64,000 nt of DNA from Serilophus lunatus (Eukaryota; Chordata; Aves; Passeriformes; Eurylaimidae). Shown in pieces: positions 22,980 to 34,900 of the stretch; within the stretch, counting starts at the first letter, position 1; every line of letters starts with the position of its first letter. The stretch lies in NCBI GenBank assembly GCA_013399895.1, contig VXBA01002668.1:372001-436000 (forward strand). The letters are read 5' to 3'. A program made the translations under genes and the position numbers. The notes beneath the pieces were generated by a model. That model made no database searches. It worked only from the letters and a program-made list of their open reading frames with translations, and was not told where the DNA came from.

Positions 22980-25900
22980 NCGGCCGCCACCGGGCCGCGG
23001 CCATTCGGTGTCCGGAGGATGGAGCTGGGGGGGTGAGGGAGTGGCAGCGCGGAGGCCGAGCTTTGTCACCGCGCGGACGTGGCTCTTGGGGATCAAAATC
23101 CAGCGCGGCCCGGGAGCGCTGCCCGCCCAGGGCGGGTGTTTGTGTGTGTTCATCCCTTGGAAAAAGCGTTCCTGGGGCCTTTTTCCTGCCTCTGGAAAGG
23201 GCGCTGCACCAATCCAGGCAGGGCAGGGTTTGTGGTGGTGTTCTCCAGCCGCGGTGAGTGCGGTGCGGTCGGTGAGCAGGGCCCAGCTGTCCCCGGGATG
23301 GACCGGGCAGCGACAGAGCTTCGGGCGGTGGGAAGAGGTCGTGTGTTAAACCGAAGTAATTGACGGGCGGGAGCTCCGGGCAGGTGCCTGGCATGTTGGA
23401 GGACCTGTTTTCAACAAAAAGCGGTAAAATCTCCAATCGAGGTACAGCTGTGGGGGCTTTTTTCCTCACTGTGTATTTTTAAATGACACAGAAATAGCAA
23501 GAAACAGAAGTGAGTGTAATGGCTTTCTCTCGCAGCACATCTGGGGAGGTAGTGTGACCTCTGATGTTCCAAGTGGACAGCTGTGCTCGGGGATGACTTT
23601 GGGCAGAATGAAATTGGGGTCAGCGGGAAGCGCCGCCTGGTCTCCGCTGGAGGCAGGAGGGGAGGGGAGGGTGGACGGGTCTGGAGCTGTTCCTCAGAAC
23701 GAACAGTTCCCGGGGCTGGTGGTTGCTGGACCCGATGGTGGTACTCAGGTAGGGCCGGAATGGATGTGGAAGTGCTTGTGCTGAAGCCGTGGTCGTGGTC
23801 GTCACTCCTTGGAGTGTGAGTGCAGAGTGTCCCTGAAAAAGGTCTCTGGAGTGTGCTTAGGAAGCCCAGCCCACCCACTGTGAAGGTCAACTGGAAATCC
23901 TTTGGTGCCTTGTGCTGCCCATGCTATTCCCAGCCGGAAAAAAGGTGAGCCGGTAGGCATTGCCTGGCCTGCTAGTTGGAGGTAAGCTTAGTGTATGTAG
24001 GCTGTCATGATTGCAGCTAAGTCAGAATCATAGAGTAGCCTAGATTGAAAGGGACCCCTAAAGGTCATTGTGATCGACTTTTTGTGGGGTTTTCCGGTCC
24101 CAGCAGGTGGTTTATGGTTGGATTGTCCCATCCCAATTTCACTTTTCAGCCAACCAGAGATTGATGCAAGACTTCCTTGGTTATTATTGTTACTATTCCT
24201 TGAGTGACACAAGAGTGATGGAACTCTGGATCTTTCTCATACAGTGTGTGCAGAAACCTCATTGTGATGTCATGTGGTCAGCTGGTGGTTTTTTTCAAAA
24301 GACCCCACACTTATTCCTACAGCCATATATTAACCAGGAGTAAGGAGTCTGGTTGGTGTTCTGGGCATATTTGGCCTCAGCAAGGGTGGGTTGATCTCTG
24401 GGACCTCTGTAGTTCTGTCTCTGATACCTGTAACCTTAAACTTGCTCTGATGTCTCCTCGATTAGAATTTACTTTGTGGGTGTCACTTGTTCTGTCACTT
24501 GATCTGTGCAGAACTCATGTTTTTGATGAAGAGAAGGAATGATAACTTTGGTAGTTACTAAGAATATCCAGTTGTTATTGCTGGGCTTGTTTATTTATTT
24601 ATTTATTTGTACAAGTTACAAGATTAATGCTTTTAAATTCAGAGTTGCAGAAATAACGTTTAAGTTGCTTAGTGGGCCCGGTGGAGCTCATCTAGTAAAA
24701 TGTGTGGCCTTCTCTGTTCCTTGGTTAGACAGGAACCTGATAAATACAAGACTTGGGTTACAACAGCACAGTGAATGATGGGCTCATTTGCTCTTATATG
24801 GAGAAAAAAATACAGGAGATAATCAGAGAAATAACATCATCTTTTTAAACAATGTTAATGCATTATAAGTGGTGAGAAGAGAGTGGTGAGAGTAAAAAGA
24901 GACAGGTGACACTTCTTGAATGTTTTTGTAGCCTGCATTGATGACATGCTTGGAATAAATTAGCCCTCAGAACTGTATATTGGGGGTTACAGCTTATATT
25001 AGGCTTTTCTTTAAAACACTCCTAGGATAGGATATTATATTGGAGCTGTATTTTTTTAAGTGCTGTTTTGTTTTGCTTTTTATAGTAGTACACCAACAAA
25101 AATAAATGTCCTGGCAGTAATAAACCAGTTACTGGTTTAAGGCAAGAAACCAGAAACCCAGTAACCTAATGGCTCACTTAATGTTCTTTTCAGATATTAC
25201 TTTGCTGATGACTGTGGATTAAGTTAATGTCCTTAGTCCCTGATTCTATTTTAAAATTTATTTTATATGAGTAATTCTGGCATCTATGCTGAGTCTTGCT
25301 GACTTCATTGTGGTTCCTTATGGGTAGAGAAAGAATGGAGAAAAATAATTGAGCCTATTTTTTGACTCTGTGCAGATAATGACGTGTATTGCTGGAATAA
25401 AGCCTTATGTGGAAGAACCGTCTGTATACAAGGACCTTTTAGATAATAGTTTTGTCTTTATTTATTCATATCTGCATTTCCCATCAAATGGCAGATTTGT
25501 ACAAATTGTTTGAAATGTCCATCTGCAGAATTAATCCAAATTCAAGGATGTATTTGTAGCTTGAGACTTCTAATCTTCCAGCTGTGAGAACCCTAAATGC
25601 TCACTTTAAGCAGATATGTGCTCACTTTAACCAGACAAGGATTTCCTTTACTGGACAATGTTCCTTCCAAGGAAGTCTTCAGTAATTGTGTTAAAGTGCA
25701 AAGAGTTGATAGCTTATTTCAAATCAGATTTTCAGAGAGGAAAGGGAAATGCCAACGTCCTAACTAGTGGTGAAATACTGAAGTGGAAGGTGGATCACAA
25801 GATTAAATATTTAAATTAAAAAAACCCCAGACTGACAGATCATTTGAATGGTGTGTGCTAGTTTTGTCACCCAAGCAAGTGATTAATTATTGCTGCAGCA

Positions 25901-28900
25901 GCCAACATGAAATGTCTGCTGTCAGTATGTAAACATCTTACATTTGTTTTGAAGAGCAGATTTTTAGTTTTTCTTACACTTAGGGCAGCCATTTGATTTA
26001 AAGTAAAAAAAATGGTACTTTTACCATTAGAAGGATTTTTTAGTAGCACAAAGTTCATCTCCCAAAAGCATCCATATTTCCTCTTAACACTAGAATGTTC
26101 CATATCAAAGGAATTTACTTTCTATATTACTTTTCTCTCTGAACTTCTTTTCTTGTTTGCCTATTAAATGTCCTGGGTTTTGCATCCATTTTCAAAGCAT
26201 TGTGCTTGAAAGTTTGTTTTTTAATACTTTTTTTTTTTCTCCTGTCACTGCCTCTTTTCTCTGGGAGCCATAATTATTCAAAGTGCATTTGTACTCTCTG
26301 CCCACTCTATCGAAATTGCTTTGCCTGTATTATGGCAATATGCAAAGAGGAGCATAGAAGTTCCCAGATTTGGACAATGTATGCTTGGCATCATAGAATG
26401 TTTGGGGTTGGAAGGGACCCTAAAAAATCATGCAGGTCCAAACCCCCTGCCATGGGCAGGGACACCTCCCACTAGACCAGGTTGTCCAAAGCCCTGTCTG
26501 TCCAACCTGGCCTTAAAGGTTCTGGCAGAGTTTTTAATTCACGTGCTTGTTTTGTAATGTGTGTTTGATGTGCAGAGTTCCTGACGCAGAAGAGTGACCA
26601 TATTGCATCTTCCATGCAAATGTGCCTCCTCCATCTTCTTGCTACATTGGGGAAACCTGGTGATAGGAGGCAGGGTGAGCATCTGGATTTTCCTAAGGAA
26701 AGGGAGTGTGTCTCTCTTCCATGTTCTCTGATAATTTCTGACTGATGTGGTGGCTGTGTGGAGCCAGGTAGGAGCAGACAGGAGTCAGAGAAACACAGCT
26801 TTGTTTTGGTTTGTGTACGTTTCCTTTCACAGCTGTAAGAAGTCAGTGGGCTGCTGTTTGTTCTCATGGTCTCTGTCAGCAGGAGTGCAGCAGCAGGAGT
26901 TTGACCCAGCACCAGCCAGTGCTGTGCTGGTCTAGCTCATCATCATGACTGTATGCTCAGCAGATGGGACAGGGTGCCTTGGAGCCATTTCTGTCACTCT
27001 CAAGGACATTTTGAAGGCAACAGCAAAAGCTGTGCTGTCTTAACATGTAAATAAAACAGTGGTGCAGAAGCTCCCAGATGTCTGGCAAGGCAGATTAATG
27101 GTTTTTGTTCTCTTTGGCATTTTGGGAAGGTTTGTATGCTCACACTTGAGAACTCAGAGGACTACAGCAAAAATACAGATTTGTATCTGAAGATGCTTTG
27201 CCAGTGCTTGTGTCAATTTATTTCCAAAGTGGCATCATTTTGTGGTGGCATCTCAGAACTGAGTCGTGTGCTGGATTTGTAGGCCCAGGAGTGGGTTTCA
27301 ATTTCTCACCTGTCTTGCACAGAGTGCACAGTGGCATTTAGAGCTTATGAAGGCAGCCTGTCTTTAGGGAAGGGGCGGGAGAAGGACAGGGCACTGAGGA
27401 GAAGGCAGTCTGCAGCGTGGTGTGTTGTGATACCACTCATCTTTTCAGCCATCCTGGTTGTGCAGATGGACACTTTAAAATGAACACAATTATTGAGAAG
27501 CCCTTTGAATGCGCTGTAGTATTCTTGAAGCTTTCCTCATTAGTTGTGTTCTTTGTGCTGTTGTTGTGTTGGGGGAGCTAAAAGTATGGAAGAAGGATCT
27601 GTGGGATCACCAGGCTTCATGAAAACATTTTGCAACCTCTTAAAAAGCAATGAAGAAACACACAAGCAAAAGTAAACATTTTAGGAGGCAGTTCTTCCTG
27701 CTATGTTGCAAAAAGCTTCCACTTCCAAAGACCAGGGAGTACGAAACAAGGGTTAAATCTCACTGACATTTTAGTGTGAAAGTGGTTCGTTACATGGCCA
27801 ATAACATTAATAACTCTTTACTAGGCCTGAAACTAAAAGAACAGGCTTTTGTGATAAGAGTCAAGAATGCTGCCTTTCACATAAATTGCTTGTTCCACGC
27901 AATGTGTCTCAAGGCTGTTCAGTAACCAGACTACTGATAAGTCTTCATTTAAGTAAGTCATGTAAAGGTAGAAGATTTTGCTTTGTGTTAGAAATGTTTT
28001 GGAGATCCCCAGAGATTTCTTTTGCTTGCAATAAAGCTGAAGAAGTACTGTAAGGAGATAAAATTGTCTGCAGGTTGACTAGCTTGTAGCTGTGGTAGAA
28101 ACCAATTTAACTTAGTCTTTACTTGCTAAATATGCACCACTATATACTGTTGTTAGCCTGTTGGTTTAATGTAGTGTTTTTAGATGAAGTGCAGGGAAAC
28201 AGAATAATTGTCTTCTCCATTCCCTAATTGATTCTCTATGGCTGTGCAGGTTGGCCAAGTTGAAGGGGAGAGTGGTGGAAAAAGCTCGGCCTTCAATCTA
28301 TGCGCCATTTGAGGTTTAAACTTTAAGCCCCCTTAAAAGTAGTGAAATATGAACTTCTGCATGGAGGGAGAAGTTTGGGAGGATGTGTTTCATCATCCGT
28401 GTAATCGCTCTGGTTTTAGTTCCTGTTCCATATCCAGCCTAACAGCTCTTCTGTAAACATTTCCATTGTAGGTACCAGTACAAATGCTGTATAATCTCTT
28501 TACCTGGGAATGTTGAGTCAGTATTTCACGAAATATAAATTCTGGAATGTGGTTTTTTACCATCTCCTCTTTGGACTGAGGCTGTAAGAAAGCAGTGGGA
28601 ACACAAACTTGGACATGTGACTTCCTTCCTAGCCAGCAGTCTGAGCAAGTTTAAATGCCAAAAAGTTGCCAGTTAGTCAAAACAGCAGATTTACTGGTGG
28701 ATTGCTGTTATAGGAAGGAGGAAGTGGTTTTAGCATTTGCATTGTTTCTCAGTGACATTGTCTAGAGAAATCATTTGTCAGTATCTTGGTTTCTTTTTGT
28801 GATCTAAACTATAAGCTTGTACATTGGTACACAAGGGGTATGTGTGAATACAAATGTTTTTCCCAGGAATGAGGGAAGTGAGCAGCTATGTGCACAAGTG

Positions 28901-31900
28901 AACTTGAATTTAAGGAATAGAGCAAATTAGGAGGTCTGTTAGAGAAACGATTGTTTTTGAAACATCTCTGAAATTCACGTGTGTATATATATATGTATAT
29001 ATGTGTATAAAAAAAAAAGGAAGTCACTGGGATTGAAGTCTGATCCATTACACTGGTCTTGAATTTACAAGTCTCTGAAATCTTCCCTGTAGAGATACTG
29101 ACACTGGAGTACCATTTTCACTATTGACAATGGCCCTTAATTTTCTTTTTTTTTCTGGGATTTTTTTGCTCCAAGGAAGAAATATTCTTATCTCGTAGAG
29201 AAAACTACTGGTGTTCAGTTAGCACTATGTGCTGCCTGTAGGTTTATTCAGGATTTGCACTACCTATAGGTTGGTTCTGGCAAAGTATTTATGTAATTTC
29301 AAATTCATGAGTTTGTGTTGCATTATGCTAAGCATGTTTTTGGGTATGTGCTTCTTAAATAAGGTTGCAAGGGTTGTGTGTGTCACCTCTCCACACACTC
29401 ACACACTTCACAGTATGTGCTTGTAGCATCATTCTGTACACAAATTACTCCAGTTTGAGATTATAAAATTCTTTTGCTCTTAATGCCTGTTGAATGCTAT
29501 GTGAACATGCCTTAAGTGAGTCTGACCTTTCAAATCACTTGTGAGAACAAGACTTGTACTTGTTTTTGAAGCTGTATAAGTACTTCTGAAGAATCATTCA
29601 TTGCTCTTACTGAGAGACTTTCTTACCTGCTAAGGAGGTGCTTTGTTGAAACAGGGCTTAGGAGCTATGTAGAGAGCTAGAAGATACAGACAGATCCTTG
29701 GGCAGTGCTAAATCCATCTTTCATCTGCCTGTTAGAACTTTGATTTTTGGTGTGAAGAGTGGCAGCTTCCATGGTGGAAGAGCTGGCTGTTGGTTGGAAG
29801 GGACTTTTTAGGGCTTATCAGTCCTGCCTCCTGCTCAGAGCAGCTGGTATAGTCTGTGGAGTCTTGTAAACCTCTGAGAACAGAATTATCAGCTTTCTGA
29901 GTAAGGCACCAAACCACCTTGCAGATGTTTCTAGTGTCCAGCCTGAACCTCTCAAGCTGTTACTTCTGATACCCAGAAGAGTTTGCTGCCATGGTTTTTG
30001 TCGTGTGTCTGCAGCTTCAGTTACTATTTGATTCTCCCTAGGCTGCCTCTTTGCCAGGCTGAACAAATTGAGCTCCATCAGCCGCTTCTCAAACATCATC
30101 CTCAAGTCCCCAGGCCATTTTGCTGACTCTTACCAGGTTCTCCACTTCCTTTTCAACCTGGAGGGCCTGAAGTAGAACACATTATTTGAGCTTCAGCCTC
30201 ACCAGCATTGAGTTTCCTTTTGATTGCACTCATCTTGGTTTTCCTTATTTGCAGAGGGCTCACTTTTGGCTCGTACTCAGCCCGGCAACCAGTTCTGTAT
30301 CAGTCAGGCTGTTGTTCAGCCAGGCTGATCCCAGGCTCCACTGAAGCATCCCAGGAGCAGAATTTTGCACCTCACAAGGTTCCTGTTTGCTAATTCCTTA
30401 TGTTTGTCGAGGTCCATCAGTGGTCAATCACACTTCTCTATTCAGTATCACTCACAAATGTTCTGAGGATTCATTTTGTTTTATGCTCAGGTTGATGAAT
30501 CTAGCTTTATGTTAGTAAATTCTTAGAGGTAAAATGGACTTTAACATGTACTTCAGTCTTGCAAAGATAATTCTGATTACTTGGAGGGCCTTCTGGTGCT
30601 GTGAAATGTGGTCTCAATGAGATAAAATGTGGCATTCAAAAGCTCCGTAGAGTCCTTTTTCCCTTATTTAATGGAAATACATGACCTTTTGGTGTGTGAA
30701 GCTTGGACATTGAGAATGGATATACTACTCATTTAAAGTAGGTCACTAATTTTATTTCAAGTATGTTTTACTATGAAGTCGTAGCAGATTCACTTTTAGA
30801 AATACTGCATTTAAACCCTTTCATGTCACACCACTAGAATAAACACTTTTGAGTAGTCATTTTCAGAGGCTAAACAGTGCCTAACACTATGAGCCTTGCA
30901 TTGTTTTACAGACTTGTAAAATCTTTTCTCAAAACAGCTTGAGTTATTTTTCCAGTGTGTGTGCATTTAACTGTAGTTTGTCACCTTATGGCACTGTAAA
31001 ACTATATCTGGAGTTACTGCTCAACAATCATCCCCTTCTGAACCTGAAGATAAAGGAATAACCATAATTTTGTCTTCCAGTCAACATGCAGAGGAGTCAG
31101 GAACTTAATACTGAGTCTGTTCCTGGAATGGTTTGTAAACCTGCAGTCTCCATTTCAGTTTTGAAACACAGAGTCAATTTTCCATGAGTTCAAGTCGCAA
31201 GGCAGGTGTAACCAATAGTGATTTTGATCTAAATTTTCACAAAGTTTGTCAACCAGAGCCCAGTAGCACAAATTTGTGGTCGCAATGAATTTCCAGATGT
31301 TTGAAGAAATCGGGCAATGGACAGCTTTGTGAAGTGAAAAGAGAAAATACAGGATTGGTATTATCGAGGTAGCACCTGAAAATGAGACTAATGGCTCTAA
31401 ATCTTGAATGTGATCCAAAGGAAAACTAAATATTTGATGTTATTTTATTTTTGAAGCCATTCAACTGATTCCTGAATATTTGGGGTTCAATAATGAGTTT
31501 AAAAACTGGAGATTTTTTTTTTTTTCACTTGAAAACCAGAGCTGGTCTTGATTCAGTGACTGTTTCTACCAGAAAGGGATTTCATGCCAGGGGGTCTTGG
31601 TAGCGATTTCTAGTGTCTGTCAACTAATTTCATGCACATATCATCAGATCACTATGAGATGAGATGATAACAGCAGCAAGAAGTAACTGGTACCCTGCAG
31701 CTCATGCCCTGCATTTATCCAGTAGGTGTTACAGGCACAGATTTTGTCTCCTCTAAGAATTTCAGCATTTTAGGAATAAAACTAATTTCATCTAATTGTT
31801 TTGAACCTCTTACGAAATGAACGAAGAACTGAAAAAATAAACATTTTTATTTCCTGGAGACATTGCTGGAAGTAAAGATTTGCACTCAGCTCAGATAGAA

Positions 31901-34900
31901 AACTGTTGGTGAAAAACATTAGGAACAAGGTTTCATCTGCCCTTTGTGGAATAAATTTGACGTTGCCTTTGAGATCTTCTTTTAACAGTTTGAAGAGCTG
32001 TGTAGTGGCAGTGCAAGATCAGTGCTTAGAGGTTGATGCAGAGCATGGGATGTTAGCCAGGATTTTTTGATTGGAAATTGAGTTACGGGATTTCTTTTGT
32101 TGCTTGTGTTTGCTGCCTATGTGGAAAAATAAATCTTGCCAGTGAAATGAGACAATGAAATACAGTGGGTGGGCACAGATCACAACAGGTAGGTCTTGCA
32201 TTTAACTGTCTGATTAGCAAGGCTAATTTTTAGTGTACTAACATCCGGAAGTTTATAGCTTTGTGCAGAAGGGATTCAGAAAATTTGTATCAGAGCCAAG
32301 GCATTTTGTTTCTTTTATTCCTCCCTCTGTAATTCTGATTCCTGACACCTTGGCCTGTTGTTTTGGTTTTAAAGAAACTTGTTAATCAAGAGGAAGATAA
32401 ATATGAAATACTCCTAAAACTCTGCTGTTGTTGAAGAATTCTTTTAAATTTTATCTTGTTTTTTTTTGTCTTATGTGTTGAGAGAAGTGTAGGTATGACA
32501 AATATCCCTCTTTTGTTCTTGCAGGCCCTTAAATTTCTTGTGTGGATTACTGGCTTTTGATAAAAAGTTTTTTGAGATGCGTTCCTCTGTGAATACAAAA
32601 AAACACCCACTGTGTTTTGATCTTGATGAGCATCCTGACTTGTTTTACTAGGTTTCTTGATGGTAGCTTAGATTTCCATGTTTCAAAAGCAGCATTTCAT
32701 AGGTCAGTCTTCTAAAATGTACTTAAATTGAAAAAAATATGCGGATGTCTTTGTCATTAAAGCCAACACAAATGCCCAGCTGCAGGGTAAGTATACTGCA
32801 ATGATAAATTGGAAATTACCTTTTTTTTTCTTTAAGTCCTTTTCCCACACCTCTAGGTCAGCAGTAAAATGTCATGAGATGCCTTTTTTGAATGGAAACT
32901 AGTGAGCCAGTGTAAGTACTTGCTCTATATCTGTTGTCAGATACAGCCGAGTAGCTTGACTACAGTACGCACCTACTGTTTTATTTTGTGGCTTTTTGTT
33001 TGTTTTTTTTTAAGTGATAAAACTTCTGCATATTATTTGGGGAGGTCAGAGTTTCAGAAAGTTAAAACTTGTGTGTTGAATGGGTGTTATTTAACAGAGA
33101 CTATAATGAACAATGTGTTGCGCACAGGTCTGTTTCAAAACAGAGAGTGTTTGGGCATCGTGTATTGAACATCTGGGTTGGCTTTGTCTGCTGCCTCCCT
33201 GCTGCTGGACCTCAGCACAGATTTCTCTTCAGCTTTTCATGTTGCTTTTTTTTTTTTTCAGTTCAGTGTTTTTTGGCATGGAAACAGGAAAGGCTGGAGC
33301 TTCCTGCCCATATAAACATGAAATCCCAGTGAGCTGCCTGCCTTCCCTGAATACCATCTTTAAAAGGAAGGAAACAACTTAAGTGTTTTGAGTATCAAAA
33401 TAGGATTGAGTCAATAGTAGACCTATTTTCTTGAAGAAATATGTAGCAGAGACAGGGCACCTTTATTGTTTTACTGTCTGAGGTCCTTGAGATCCAGATC
33501 TAAAAAGTATTTTTTTGTGACCACGTGTTACATCATCAACTGTGTAGAAACTTCTCTAGTTAATTAGTACAGCTGTATACCTGATTACAGTAAGTTTCAG
33601 CAAAGTGCACTTTTTTACACGTTCAGAACTGTAGAATGTGTATTCCATTTTCTTTAAATACACTGCCTCAGTTTCCCAAAACATTTGGAATTTTCATTCT
33701 TATTCCATTCTGTGAATTAAAGCCAATGAGTTTTAGCTTGTCAATTATTTTATACACCATGGTTTAGTGTCTCCAGTCAGTCACAGATAATCGACCTACA
33801 AGTCAAGCTGTGTTGCACTAAGTTGTAACAGTCCCACATTGATAGTATTGAAGAACATGTGTGCCTTAAAACATGTGGAATTGAAATGACCTCCACAATG
33901 AAGTGGAGGATTGGTTTGTTTAGGGTTGTGCTTCTTCTCTTTGCAAAGGAAAGAAAAATTGTACCTTTCTGCTAACAACAAACAGTGTAAAAAATGTATC
34001 TGTGTATAGGAGCCTGTTTTTAATATGCAGACTAACTTTGTTTTCTCTTCCCTCCAGCTGGTGAGCCTACTGCTGATTGGAATTGCAGCATGGGGAATTG
34101 GCTTTGGCCTCATCTCTAGTTTCCGAGTTGTTGGAGTGGTAATTGCAGTAGGAGTTTTCCTCTTCTTCATTGCCTTAGTTGGACTGATTGGTGCAGTGAA
34201 ACATCATCAGGTGTTGCTGTTCTTTGTATCCTTCTGATGCATTGCATCGAGTGCAGCTTCTGGCAGGTCCAAGCCTTGTGAACAACCTGCTCTGTCAGCT
34301 GGGACTGGTGGGACTGGTGCTTCACAAACGGAACAGAAATTCACAATCTCACTTTGGTCAAGTACAGTCTAGATTAGACTTCCTTCCTGTTTAACTTACT
34401 TCAGCTTCCTTTTCTTCTCCCTTGTTTGTGCTCTGAAGATAGTATTCACACATTTTAACTTTTTGACAGCTTTTTGTGGTGTCTGACTGTGTCACAGGTG
34501 CCTCTTGCTGTGTGCTCAGCCCTACACAGAGGGCCCAAGTGTGTGAGCTATTAATGTTTAACGTTTGCAGTCTATGAAAAAGTACTGACCTCTACTTTAC
34601 AAACAGCTTAATTGTGTGAAGCAAGTACCTGCCTCTGTGCACAGCAACCAAGTTGTGAAGGTAGTCCCCAACCTTCAAAATGTCATCTTTGATAGCAAAG
34701 TTTATTCATTTTGTTTGATACTATTTTCAGATGGATGCATTAGTACAAAGGTGTGTGAGGCTGTGTTCCAAGAGCAACTCAGCTTTTTTTATTTTAAATC
34801 TAGGCTAAAGTTGTTTTTTGTAATTAATCACAAGACTATATAATAAAAATATTATGAATATGCAAGACCAGAAAAATATTTTCTTTACTACTTTATTTAA

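Larger units (their letters stand above)
22500..23420. promoter_or_regulatory. TSPAN13: CpG island / TSPAN13 promoter region
   Basis: GC-rich, CpG-dense stretch in an otherwise AT-rich window, spanning the TSPAN13 start codon at 22938. It contains a perfect CRE, a CCAAT box, GC boxes and a GGC-repeat stretch just before the start codon (about 22900-22925). No TATA box was seen at the expected spacing, which fits a CpG-island promoter. Transcription probably starts around 22850-22920, but this is inferred. Confidence 0.85.
22981..34057 (+). other. TSPAN13: TSPAN13 intron 1
   Basis: About 11 kb; its left end is uncertain because of the gap at 22980. The first 400 bases belong to the CpG island. 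It contains three reverse-strand CR1 fragments (24025-24077, 26390-26518, 29791-30440), a TTTA repeat near 24588-24608, a TA-rich dinucleotide stretch near 28985-29008 and a T run near 33246. No further exon was recognised. Confidence 0.8.

Noticed and set aside
22980..23034. Reading TSPAN13 exon 1 through the N to the donor-like GTGAGG at 23033
   Set aside because: The phase does not match exon 2 and the added residues do not resemble any tetraspanin.
22441..23349. Long open frames on both strands over the CpG island (about 300 codons +, about 220 codons -)
   Set aside because: GC-rich sequence has few stop codons. The frames overlap each other, span the N, are proline/arginine/glycine-rich and match nothing, whereas the true TSPAN13 start lies inside in another frame.
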